From Schistocerca nitens (taxonomy: Eukaryota; Arthropoda; Insecta; Orthoptera; Acrididae), in the NCBI RefSeq assembly GCF_023898315.1, contig NC_064622.1, forward strand, positions 168,288,178 through 168,352,177: 64,000 bases of DNA. Reading direction: 5' to 3'. The notes below the pieces were generated by a model that did no database searches, was not told the origin of the DNA, and saw nothing but the letters and a program-made list of their open reading frames with translations. A program made the position numbers and the translations under genes. How positions within the stretch are numbered: the first letter of the stretch is position 1; each line of letters begins with the position of its first letter. Below, piece by piece: positions 46,149-57,322 of this stretch.

Positions 46149-48829
46149 ACAGTTTTAATCTGCCAGGAAGTTTAATATGATTCTCTCCTTGACTATTATC
46201 ACATTTGTTATTAGAAACTGGTTGCAAAGCACCTATAGGCATCTTAGGTTTCTCTAAATTATCCTTGTTTTTCTTTTTCCACCAGAATGGATGTAATTCA
46301 CTGCAGATACCCTCTATCTTATCAACAATATTAACATAATTATCCATATCACTGTAATGATCCCAGGCAACTTTTAAAATACCATCAATGCAAGTTAATC
46401 TTTCCTCCTCTTTACTACCAGTGATCCCTTATTTTATGACATACACCTGCAACACCTGATGCTCTTGTGCCGCCCTATCATATGCACCACTACTCCTCCC
46501 CCCCCCCCCCCCAAACATACACACATCAGTGAATCATCATCCCTATCATCTTCATGTCCCTTAATCACCACATAAACCATTCCATCTAAGTCATCATTAA
46601 TCTTACTTTTCAAATCATTGTCAATGCATCTACAACATAATCACTTACAACATCACAAAATCTCTAGCTTTACTTCCACTAATTGTAGAAACCTCATTAT
46701 GAATCTCCTCAGCCCCACAAATCATAGAATCATTATCAAGCTCCTCAGCCTCAGCACTGCAGTTAACGCTTTCTGTTTTCATCTTTGGCACAAGATCACA
46801 AGACTCACTAGTTTCAACATGAGAAGAAACAGACTCACACTCACACTGCCCATTCCTTCACTCTCCATCAGATTATTTATGCCATAAAGATCAAAGTTAT
46901 CACAACATTAACACTTTCACTCCCTCCCGCCCCCCTCCCCACTTCTCTCACATTCTTATTATTCTCTTAACTATATAGATTATGAAAAGTTTCTGCATGT
47001 AGTATACATACATGTCTTTCCCTAGTTTCTAAATCTCTTCTGTTATATTCATCAAACTTTATTGCTCTCCAGAAATTGCTATCAAAACATAATCTGGCCA
47101 CCTGGAGAGTACCCTTGTTATTGAATCTGGTGGGCTTCACATTGCCTAATTTGGTTCTGCACTGTTTTACGTGATTCCAATTATTTTCTTTTGCCCCAAA
47201 CTTACAGACACCTGTTGAGGTGACTATCAGTTTTCCTGATCATTGCTCCTATTGTCTTGTGTCCGGCTATGTCATTCCCTATTTTCTCTCCCCTGTGATC
47301 TATTCCTGTTATCTATTTCACTGTTTCTATTCCTATCTCTGCCTTTCCATTGACTATACTCTCTATTTCCCCCCTGTTGATAATGACTTCTAACATTATT
47401 GCCATCTCTCCTAAAGTTATCCAATTGTCACTACAATTCCATCTGTTTGGTTGATATCTGTCATTTCTACTAATATTACTGTCTTGATGATTTCTGTCAT
47501 TTCTACTAATATTACTGTCTTGACTTCCATTTCATTACAAGGCTCTGTTGAATTTGTTCACATATTTTAGAAATTTCTCTACAGGGTTGTCCAGTCCATA
47601 CACAGATCCCCACCACCCCCTAGTCAGAAGCCTCCTTTTCAAGGTGTCAATCTGAATGAATTCATCAAATGGTTTGTTTAAATGAATTAGTCTCCTGAGT
47701 TGTTTTTTTGCAAAGTGCTTTCATGCTCTCCTGCCCCTCTCTATTTACCAGCCCATTCAAAAATTCGCTTGCTCTGTTTCAGACCAAAACTTATTTAAAA
47801 AACATTCTCAAATTCATCATTAATATTTTGATTTGCCCATGATAGTGCCTCCCCATCCAAAAACTTCTTTACAAATTTGATTTTTATATTTGCAGTCATG
47901 CCACTTACAAAGCTGTCCCTACATAGGTGCAAGGAGTCAACAGGGTGAATTTTACTATCACCTGGAAATTGCTTAATGGAAATGTTACTCCATAAGGCAG
48001 CACAATTATTGCTAAGACTTTTAGCTACAAAATTTTCCTGCAACTCAGTAAATTTCTTGTTCATATTTTTCTTTTCACTGCTGTATGTGTCTTTATTGGT
48101 AGTTACAAGTGTTTCTACATTAGTGACTTTAGAGTAACTCTGATTATCTATTATTAGAATTATCTTCTAATTTTTTTGAATTTAAATTCTAAGCCTGACA
48201 TATTTTTCGATGCAACACAATTATCTTCTACATTTTTCTGGATGACTTTGAAATTGTGCTCTCTATGAGCAATTTTCACATAGTGTTCTGTTTCAAGCGT
48301 ACCAACTTTTGTTTCCACAGACCCAACTTGAGCATTAATCTTTTTCCAATATGTTTCTACTTCATTTTAAAGCTGTGTTACCTCCTATTCGTTTTTAGTT
48401 ATTCTTGTATTACTATTTTTCAGTTGTGTTTCAAGATCCTTCAAAGTACTGTTTGTTTCAGCAATTTGGGCACCTAAGGTACTAGTTAAAGTATTAGCTG
48501 TCTCAGTAATTCTGACACCTAAAGAACTAGTAAAAGTACTAGTTGTTTCAGTTAACAATCTTGACAATAATTCCGCAATTCCACTGTCTGAGCCTGCAGC
48601 TTTAGTTTCATTAAAACCAAGGAATAGTGAACAAGCACTCACATTACACTTCCTCCTGCTTCATTGTCACAAATATGGTACTGTGTTCCTTCACTGTTTA
48701 CTTCAATTTCACTTTCATTGCAAGTGATGCTGTTGTTTGAACTCGCAACATTGTCTGCTACATGTTCCTGATTTTCTACAGGTACACTGCTTTGGTTAAT
48801 ATTGATTGCCATATTGGTAAACAAATGCA

Positions 48830-49249
48830 GTTTTAAACACTTTGAATGAAAATTTCAGTCTTTACCCTAAATTCCAGTCTTCTCTTGAAATTTCTACTCC
48901 ACAGAAAAAAGAAAGAATAAACAATCAAAACATTTATCTCAGTTGTCCATGACAAGATAATTCTTTGTGTCCACTTTTTAGTTAACATCTCTTTATTCAC
49001 CTTCCTGCATCAATAGATTGTCCATTTCATATTTACATGTCAGTCTTTTCTTTTAAATTTCCCATTGTATTAGCATCCAATCCTATATCACAAATGTGAT
49101 CATTGGGATGATAATAAATAAATCAAAAATAAATAAATCCATTACTGCACAAATGAAACTGAAACTCAAAATTCTGTTAGCAAAATCTCATTTGCAGGGC
49201 AGCTATAATCCCATATTCTCCACCACAATTGAATTACAACAGTGCCAGG
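48830..49249. other. R leader region
   Basis: Non-coding, AT-rich stretch between the R gag-like start and the right R LTR. On the - strand, TGGCACTGTTG begins two bases after the LTR and is the candidate primer-binding site. Confidence 0.5.
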
Positions 49250-51396
49250 GGGGTGCAATCCCAGTTTATCTCAAGTTCGAAGAAAATACTCGTCTTCATT
49301 TCTAGCGAACTCTGACAATGCACTAGCTGTAAAAGGAATTGTGAGAATCTGCTCCACCAAATTTGATGCAACTTCCTGATCTCTTCACAGCATAGTTAAT
49401 TATTTGTATGCCAACACACTTTTCAGGTAATCAGATTGACCAGCTGTTTCACTTCTACAATTACATATTTATTGCTCCAACTGGCACAGGTTTCACACAC
49501 AAAAACTGTTACAAAACTGGCTCTCTCATGGCTGATTTACCATTGCTTGTATATCATTTCCATAATTACAGGAGGTATCAATCATTATTACAGACAGAAA
49601 GTTTGAGGGTTACAATCAAAATCAGGTTGGCACTCACAAAGTGATATCAGAATATTGAGCAACAAGTTACTCCTCCCACATTGCAATACTAAGTTTTGCT
49701 TGGTTCTTAGTTTTTTAGTACTGAAATTTACAAAATACATTCACAGACAACACTTCACAAGATCACTTATATCATGAATGTTATTGGTTGTAAAATGTTC
49801 CTACATTTACAATAGTTCTTTACTTAAATACAAATGAAAAGTTAGTTTCACTTCTTCTAAAAATCATTCTAGAACTGCAAAATGAGAATGAGATTTTTAT
49901 TTAAGTATCAATTAGTAGCAGTTCAACCTCTATAAAATTGAAATGAAATTAAGTACATACTCTGAGCTCAAATATAATGAGATATCTCAAACGGAATGAC
50001 CTTCTCCTTGCCAACCAGCATGGATTCCAAAAACAATGATCATGTGAAACTCAACTTGCTATTTTCTTACATGACACTGAAAGCTAAGGACCAAGGCAGT
50101 AAGGCAGCTGCAGTATTTGTTGATTTCTGAAAACCATTTGAGTCAGTACCACACCTACAATTTTTGTCGAAATTATGAGCACATAGGGTATCAAGTGAAA
50201 TTTGTAACTGGATTGAGAACTTTTTAGTAGGAAGAATGTAGTATGTTATTTTGGATGGAGAGTCACTGTCAGATGTAGAAATAACTTGAGGTGTGCTCTG
50301 GGCAGGTGTGTTGGGACACTTGCTGTTCATGTTGTATATTAATGACCTTGCAGACAATATTAATAGTAAGTTCAGACTTTTTGCAGATGATGCAATTACC
50401 TATAATGGAGTAATGTCTGAAAGAAACTGCATAAATATTCAGTCAGATCTTCATAAGATTTCAAAGTGGTGGAGAGATTGGCAACTTGCTTTAAATGTAC
50501 ACAGATATAAAATTGTGCAGTTCACGAAACCAAAAAGGCATAGTATCCTATGACTACAATATCAGTGAGACACTGCCGGAATCGGCCAACTCATACAAAT
50601 ATCTACGTGTAATACTTTCTAGGGATATGAAATGGAATGATTACATAGGTTCAGTTATGGATAAAGCAGACAGTAGACTTTGGTTTGTTGGTAGAATACT
50701 GGAGAAATGCAATCTATTTCTACATCTACACACTGCAAGCGACTGTGAGGTCCATGGCAGAGAACAATCAGTCTACAAAGGAGATTGCTTACAAATCACT
50801 CATGCGACCAGTTTTTGAGACCCATACCAAATAGGAGTAGTAGTGGATACTTAATGTATACAGAGAAGGGCAGATGAATGGTTGGTTACAGGTTTGTTTG
50901 ACCCCATGGGAGAGTGCCACAGAAACACCAAAGAAAATGGACTGGCAGACTCTTGAAGATAGATGTAAACTTCTATGAGAAAGTCTAATAACAATGTTTC
51001 AAGAACCAGCTTTAAATAACGACTCTAGGAATATACTTCAACCCCTATATATTGCTCACAAAGGGACCAAGAAAATAAAGTTAGAATAATTACAGCATTC
51101 ACAAAGGCATTGAAACAGTCATTCTTCTTGCACTCCATATGTAAATGGAATGGGAAGAAATCCTAATAACTAGTACAATGGAACGTGCCCTCTGCCATGT
51201 ACTTCAGTGGTTTGCAGATTATAGATGTAGACATAAATATGAAGCAGTGTAATGAATTTAGTTTTAAAATGACCAGATAAATAAAATAAGAATGTTAAAA
51301 AAATTATGTAAGCCTGTAAATGTGGCTGCATGAGATCTGAATCGACGCTTTATGTCATACGTGTCCTAACGATCATGTATTAGTATGTTTCCAACT
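49250..51396 (-). repeat. R right LTR (5' LTR), with a LINE insertion
   Basis: Aligns with the three pieces of the left LTR; its own interruption is a CR1-like LINE at 49981-51232. It lacks E2 and the (TATTC)n LINE, so it preserves the unoccupied target of both. Copies differ by about 10% in the stretches compared. Confidence 0.75.
49981..51232 (+). mobile_element. 5'-truncated CR1-like LINE
   Basis: Same family as the antisense LINE at 14.1-18.6 kb. It starts inside the RT with [10 protein letters not shown]-like sequence ([16 protein letters not shown] in the other copy), followed by LFMLYINDLADNINSKFRLF and a FADDA block (LFADDAITYNGVM). The C-terminal remnant includes KAAKYLRVILSRDMKWNDYI-like sequence (SYKYLRVILSRDMKWNDYIG). 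The 3' end reads TTTGCAGATTATAGATGTAG. Numerous stops and frameshifts; older than the copy at 14 kb. Confidence 0.8.
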
Positions 51397-53870
51397 GTGG
51401 TCCTTCCTTGCATGTGCAAGATGGACAGTTAGGTGTGATCACTAACAGCACCTGCCACAGGTTAACCATGATGGAAGGTCCTCCCATACGTCATAAGGCT
51501 CACTGCCTGCCACCCTTTTTTGGGTGCAAAAGCAACTATTAATGATCTTTTAAGTGCAGGTATTGAATGCCCCTCAGACAGTAATTGGCCATCACTGATC
51601 ACCTTGTGCCTAAAAAAGACAGTTCATTCCAGTTGTGTGGTGACTATTGGAAATACTTGCAGCACTATTGACAACTATACTATCCCCCACATCCAGGACT
51701 TCACCCATCTGCTTGATGGGGCATTAATATTTAGTGTTCTTTATTGCCAGAAAGTGTACCTTCAGATCCCTATGTTCAAAGAAAACATTGCTAAAATGAT
51801 AGTCATTACACTGTTCAGCCTATTCCAGTTCTTCTCTATGCATTACAGGCTGGAAAACACAGCCCAGGCACAGCAGAGGTTCATTGACTCTATCTTGTTC
51901 AGTCTTCCATATGTCTATGCCTACCTCAACAATATTCCAATCTTCTCTTGCTCTGTCAAGGAACATGGGAATCAAATGGCCTGGGTTCAGGCTGCCCTAA
52001 GTGACAAAAGCTTAGAAATTAACTATGACAAATCACAGTTAGGATGTGCGAGCGCAACCTATCTTCGTCACACCATCACCACTGATGACATCTTTCTAAT
52101 GTCTGATTATGTTGATTTCATCTATGATCTACTCCTGCCCACAACTCACAGTCATTTAGGCCAGTTTCTCATTATGGTAAATTTCTACTGCAGACATTTG
52201 TCCTACACTGTCTCCATCAAGGGTCCACTCACAGAACCTGTGGCTGGGAAAAATGTATCTGGGAAATGAAAGCTACAGTGGTCAGACAAAATGATTCAAG
52301 CATTCAATGCACTCGAGATGGCTCTTTAAAATGCTTTCATACTCATGCTTCTGGTCCCAGACACATGCATTGCCCTCACAGCTGACACGAGTGACACTTC
52401 AATTGGCACTGTTCTTCTGCAACACATTGGTGATACAACCTAACCTCTCTGGTTCTTGTCAAAGAGACTCAGAGCTCCCCAATGCAAGTGGTCAGTATTC
52501 AACTGTGAATTATTCATGGTATATGAAGCCATGAGATACATTTATGATTTTTACAGTCCATAAGCCACATGCCAATGCTATTTGCAACCCAGCACAGGAC
52601 GATGTGATTGTGAATTTCCTTTCTACAGTGAACTCCATCACTTCCCCTTTGGACAAGCTGGTACTGTGACAGGTGAACAACATTGGACATCAAAATCTGC
52701 AACAGAGTCCCAACTCAATGCAGACCTTGGTGTCTCACTGCCTTCCTGGCTCTTCAGTCCCTATATCATGTTATATGTCTACGGTCAGCCTCCACCACCT
52801 TGTCCTAGTCCCTCTGCGATAGATGGTTGTCTTGGCCACCCAAGACCTCAAGCACCCAAGCATCAAGGCTACTACAACATGCCTTGTCATGGAGCATTTT
52901 GTTTGGCCTGGTATGAGTAATGACTACAACACATGGACAAGTGCTTGCATTCTGTGTCCGTGAAGCAACATTGGGCATCAGACACAACCACCACTGGGCA
53001 AAGGGGTATAGACATATTCTTTCAGCCACTGATCAGATAACCAAATGGGTCAAGGCTGTACCTCTTTTGGATGTGACAGCCGAATTGGTCTACGCTTTCA
53101 TCTTCACGTGGATTGCACATTCACGTGTCCCTCATCTAGCACCATGAAATAGGGATGGCAGTTTAAGTCCTTACTCTTCACTAAGTTATGTGCCCTCTGC
53201 TGTTGTTGACAAGTTCCATAGAACTGTTTATCATCCACAGAGCAACAAACTTGTATAACACTGGCACCACACACTCAAAGCTGCTCTAATGTGCCATGAT
53301 GGTCCCCAGTTGGACACCCTACTGTGAGTTTTAGTCGGTATTCGCTCTGGCCAATAAGATGACTTGAATGTTTCTCTTGCAGATATCCTTTATGGCAAGC
53401 CCCTAGTGTCACCAGCCAAGTTCATGGAAAGACTCCAAACTCCCTCCCTGGGACAAGCTTCCCACCCTAGTCGAGCATGTCTGCTCACATGTTGTAAACA
53501 TACACACCCCAGCCCCATGGTCACACATCCTGCCATAATGTACTATCTCACTGTGAAATCATCATGCTGCCATGTTATACAATGACACAGTTTAGGCAGC
53601 ACTTCAACCATCATACTCAGACCCACACAGGAGACTCAGCCATGTGAGTAACACAATGGGCATCTTACTCAATGGAAAATGCCAAATCGTTTCCATCAAA
53701 AGACTACAACCCTCTTGGACCCTGGATGACAGGCCCTCCTCAACTACCGCACCTGATGCAGAAGTGACGTGTAATGACGCCCCTGCCTCGTGTGACAACA
53801 ACTGCACCCAATGTGACACCCCCTCACCAGTGTTCTGTTTCTTTCTTGTGATGCTTCCCTACCAAGAGGT
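51397..53870 (+). mobile_element. Gypsy-type fossil G0, RT to integrase part
   Basis: Right-hand remnant of the outermost gypsy fossil. RT: EGPPIRHKAHCLPPF ahead of the palm, ALIFSVLYCQKVYLQIPMF, FFSMHYRLENTAQAQQRFID, YVYAYLNNIPIFSCSVKEHG (the YMDDI-type block, changed) and INYDKSQLGCASATYLRHTI. RNase H-like debris lies around 52.3-52.6 kb. Integrase: GYRHILSATDQITKWVKAVP, then KFHRTVYHPQSN-like sequence and GILLNGKCQIVSIKRLQPSW at the end. Old, many breaks. Placed with the gag and protease parts at 0.5-1.3 and 9.6-10.5 kb because order and strand agree and no part is duplicated. Confidence 0.7.
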
Positions 53871-53874
53871 GTAG

Positions 53875-54610
53875 TAAGGATACACAACTGCTCTTCTCTC
53901 CCCCACCCCAGTACTGCTATGTTCAGAGTTCATATCTCTGACTTTCGCATCAAGAACCTCTCCGTCCAACTTTGTGACAGCACACTCTTCATGTTTCCTG
54001 CTCTACTGCCCATATACAATGACTTATCCACCACCCACGTAACTTTTCTTCGCTCATTTGAGATACCATTTGATGGCGATGAGGACAAAATGGAGGACAA
54101 AATTGTGAGAGACTGCTGCCTTTCCATTACTGTTCTGATGCTTGCACCTTCACAAGATTTTTAGCACTCAATGGAGACACCCCTTTCCCATGTGGGCAGA
54201 TGCCTATGACTATCCCTTTGACTCTTAGACTACGTTGTTTCAGGCATCGTGCCCTTGACCTCCATTGGTCACCAACAAAAGACCCAGTTGTGCCTTTCTT
54301 CAGGCTGGTCATGATGTGGCTAATCACACAAGCTTGCTGTGTGGTCCTCCTGATGCGGGCTGACCACCTTATCACACCCTACGTGGTTCCACACCAGCCT
54401 TGTTAGTCCCTCCTCTTTTCTGTGCTCCAAACTACTGAGGAGGAGTGGGAGGTGGGCTCTTGGTTACTATTGACAGTGGACCAAACAACTTCAATGAAGG
54501 AAATGAAGATCATTGGCTTTACTTTTGCTTTGTATCATTTCTGTATATGTGTGTGCTTACTTGTAGTGTTTTTGAGGTATGAACAAATAATGAGTTACAT
54601 TGACTAGTTG
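53875..54610. other. Possible 3' end of G0; nothing definite
   Basis: Short frames only. This could hold the G0 3' LTR, but I found no matching repeat near the left edge of the window. Confidence 0.3.
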
Positions 54611-54614
54611 GGTT

Positions 54615-55370
54615 TATGTGTCTATCTCTGCTGAGTTTAGTAACTGAAACCCATGTGCTCTATCCATGTAAGATGTTCATCCATCACAATGCCTTGAAAT
54701 TTGTGTGTATCAGATGCTTCATCTCTAAACAGTGATTCAGTATTTGTATCCACTTCAGATTGGTTATAATTTAACAAGAATTTCATCACCACTGTCTTAT
54801 CCTCATTGAGTGTAAACTTATTCATGAGTAGATGTTCTGTGATGAGATCAAAATTTTCTTTATGGTTTAGTACTGCTAGCTGTTAAGTCCATTCCACCTA
54901 ATAAATGGTGTATCCTCAGCACAGTTCACTAACTTCAAATTTTATGGCTGTGTTATGTTATTGATATAATCAACAAACAAAAATGGCCCAAGAATACATC
55001 CATATGGAAGTCCAGAGCTGAGATCTTGTATATTGATTTTATTGTTAGGACCTCTCCTTGATTTTTATGCAGCATCAGGGAGGGTATCTGGCCGCCAGCT
55101 GTCACTAACATTGCCTCAATCTGTAAAACAAATCCAACTCCCTAGAAGAAACAGGGAAAGGCAAAAGAAAGAGGAGGTCCTTCATTCCTCTAATATAACA
55201 TAGTACATTATCTTCAATCACACTCCTTCACAACCAGTTTTTAATTTGCATAAAAGTACTGAATGATTCACAGAATCAGAGGCCAAACGGCTTGTTCCAA
55301 TGGAAGTGCTTGTGTGTAGAGAATATTTTCTGAGCATCTAGCATCAATTGTAGTGTTTACAATGAAACTT
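54615..55370 (-). pseudogene. LINE reverse transcriptase fragment
   Basis: On the - strand: LSSGLPYGCILGPFLFVDYI (motif B block, GVPQGSILGPLLF type), then an active-site region decayed to CAEDTPFI, then NKFTLNEDKTVVMKFLLNYN and KFQGIVMDEHLTWIEHMGFS (post-palm block). Upstream debris matches the motif A region weakly. Truncated at both ends with several stops; jockey/CR1 group. Confidence 0.65.
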
Positions 55371-55439
55371 AGAGATAATAAGAGTCAGTGTACATTTATA
55401 TTTCTTTGCACCAGGAAGTTGGAAGTTTTTAGGTTCTGA

Positions 55440-56470
55440 AATCTCACCAAAAGGAAAGCACCACATTGTGGAAAATATACAATAAAATCAGCAGAAAAAA
55501 CATCCAACCAGAGTTAGAGAATTTGTAATTTTGAGGAATCCAATGATTCCATTGTGGGCACATTGTAGTTTTTATGCAAGTGTTGTATGTGGTTTTGTAG
55601 CAGGGAGAACACTGAAGGAGCAGAGAGAAGCCTTTCATCAGATAAAAGAGCCATTTTAGAGGAGCATTTGCCTGGGTTATGCAGATTTTGAACAGGTGGT
55701 TCACATGTATATTGATGTGAGTTCAATGGGAACTGGCATATGTCTGACACATGTAGACTCGGAGGTAAGTACTGGGATCAGCACTACATACAGCTAAAAA
55801 CTAAGAGGAGCAGAAATCAGGTATTTCACCACTGAGATTGAGATTCTTTCCTTTGTATATATGTCCAAATAATGTTGTTGTTGTTGTTGTTGTGGTCTTC
55901 AGTCCTGAGACTGGTTTGATGCAGCTCTCCATGCTACCCTATCCTGTGCAAGCTTCTTCATCTCCCAGAACTTACTGCAACCTACATCCTTCTGAATCTG
56001 CTTCGTGTATTCATCTCTTCGTCTCCCTCTATGATTTTTACCCTCCACGCTGCCCTCCAATGCTAAATTTGTGATCCCTTGATGCTTCAGAACGTGTCCT
56101 ACCAACTGGTCCCTTCTTCTTGTCAAGCTGTGCCACAAACTCCTCTTCTCCCCAATTCTGGAGCTATGTATTTGTTGGCTGGCAGCCTTTTGTTCCTACT
56201 GATTGAAAACACACAGTTTTTTAAGACCATGAGCCACATAAACAATTGAATTACATGTTGAGCCCTTGAATTAGAAGAGAAGATACCCCAACAAAGACAA
56301 AAAGGCAGTCTTCAACAACTATGGCAACACAAGCCATAGTCACAAGAGAAACAACAGCACTCATCAGATTTGTTCATTTGTATCATGGGGATGATGATGA
56401 AATGAGAGTTGGCAATGCTCATAGTGCATCAAGGTGGAGTTCCATTCCATGGACATTTACTCATAGGGAC
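55440..56470 (+). mobile_element. Gypsy-type RNase H fossil, interrupted by an RTE 3' end
   Basis: Left piece 55440-55872: TLKEQREAFHQIKEPF, YADFEQVVHMYIDVSSMGTG and YFTTEIEILSFVYMSK resemble the gypsy RNase H pattern (EAF..LK, D.E..F....DAS..G.G, ..T.E.E.L..V). Faint continuation after the RTE fragment from 56170 (KTHSFLRP.., DHEPHKQL). No LTRs found. Old, broken. Confidence 0.5.
55873..56166 (-). mobile_element. RTE LINE 3' end fragment
   Basis: Reverse complement ends in CAGTCTCAGGACTGAAGACC then (ACA)n, the 3' end of the RTE family at 38.6 and 57.2 kb. It encodes WHSLTRRRDQLVGHVLKHQG, then RRRDEYTKQIQKDVGCSKFW and ASNQSQD. Only about 290 bp long, a strongly 5'-truncated copy inserted in the gypsy RNase H fossil. 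Confidence 0.88.
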
Positions 56471-56589
56471 ACTGGACAAAAATCTTAAATAGGTAACATG
56501 TGTGCTGAAGTAGTTTAGGATGTTAGTTATCATAAAATTGTGTCCTACACTTTACTCATGCAACCTTAAACCTATTTATCAATATAGTA

Positions 56590-57245
56590 CAAACACGTAG
56601 TATTAAACAACTTTTTTCCCCCTAAGGTAAGTCTTTCCGCTCCCGGGATTGGAATGACTCCTTACCCTCTCCCTTAAAACCCACATCCTTTCGTCTTTCC
56701 CTCTCCTTCCCTCTTTCCTGACGAAGCAACCGTTGGTTGCAAAAGCTAGAATTTCGTGTGTATGTTTGTGTTTGTTTGTGTTTCTATCGACCTGCCAGCA
56801 CTTTCGTTCAGTAAGTCACATCATCTTTGTTTTTAGATAAATGAATTATCAGACAGAATTGCTGGCTAATACTTATTGTCTTAAATTGAAATATAAAAGA
56901 AAGCTCCCACAAGCAGTACTTTGCCATCCCCCACGTCTTTCCTACTATCTTTCCATCTCCCTGACCCAGCCCCCTCCTTACCCCCCACCACCCAGTTGCT
57001 TCACCCACCATGCACTGCTGTTCATAGTGTAGCCTCAACAGCCATGGTGTATGTGTGTGAGTTACATTAGTGTGTGTGTGTGTGAGTGTGTGTGTGTGTG
57101 TGTGTGTTGTCTATTTCTTGATGAAGGCCTTGTTGGCCAAACGCTAACTTTCTGACAGTCTTTTTGTTATGCCTACCTGTGGCTCAGCATCTCTGCTATA
57201 TGATGAGTAATAACTATTCTTTTGAAATATGTATCTGTACATAAG
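56590..57245 (+). repeat. Dispersed repeat, copy 2, with TG microsatellite
   Basis: Two recognisable modules. One at about 56610-56820 contains CTCCCGGGATTGGAATGACT and CTGACGAAGCAACCGTTGGT; I recall this as an abundant locust repeat. One at about 57050-57235 contains (TG)n, GATGAAGGCCTTGTTGGCC and GTGGCTCAGCATCTCTGCTA, matching the block at 30010-30215 in inverted orientation. No coding content. Confidence 0.65.
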
Positions 57246-57322
57246 CTCCAGGAGTAGACAACATTCCATTAGAACTACTGACAGCCTTAGGAGAGCCAGT
57301 CCTGACAAAACTCTACCACCTG

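Larger units (their letters stand above)
45576..46172. mobile_element. Inverted pair of tRNA-derived SINE units, single insertion
   Basis: A 597-bp near-palindrome. The left arm (about 45616-45879) is the reverse complement of the right arm (about 45916-46172) around a short spacer. TAATATGAT (45567-45575) precedes it and the same 9 bases (46173-46181) follow it, so the pair inserted as one unit. The motif GAGATTTTCACTCTGCAG at the left end recurs inverted in the spacer. Each arm carries a tRNA-like segment. I recall this arrangement as common in locust DNA. Confidence 0.88.
44600..48824 (-). pseudogene. R gag-like, acidic linker and early pol parts
   Basis: Read on the - strand from 48.8 kb. 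A Met-led acidic start (MAININQSSVPVENQEHVAD) is followed by a Thr/Leu-rich coiled coil (SSLGVRITETANTLTSTLGA). Then come a capsid-like piece (IKQFPGDSKIHPVDSLHLCR, KFVKKFLDGEALSWANQN) and an Asn/Arg/Gln-rich basic tail around 47.2-47.6 kb. An acidic linker spans about 46.4-46.9 kb. Near 44.8-44.9 kb a stretch LLFEYQDVFSEKHERVSNYQ ... KLKPHEPFF marks the start of a gypsy RT. The SINE pair at 45576-46172 interrupts it. Broken, many breaks. Confidence 0.65.
10488..51396 (-). mobile_element. LTR retrotransposon R (gypsy-like), heavily interrupted
   Basis: About 0.9 kb of LTR sequence occurs twice in the same orientation. The left copy is split as 10488-10639, 24508-24690 and 28155-28716; the right copy is 49250-51396 with its own LINE insertion. 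Read on the - strand the LTR begins TGTTGAAATG and ends GGATTGCACCCA. Purine-rich AAGGGATGGGG stands just before the - strand start of the left copy, as a polypurine tract should, and a TGG-led candidate primer site follows the right copy. Gag-like, acidic-linker and early pol parts lie on the - strand between 48.8 and 44.6 kb, agreeing with this orientation. LTR copies differ by roughly 10%, so it is old. I saw no clear target duplication. Broken, many breaks. Confidence 0.65.
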
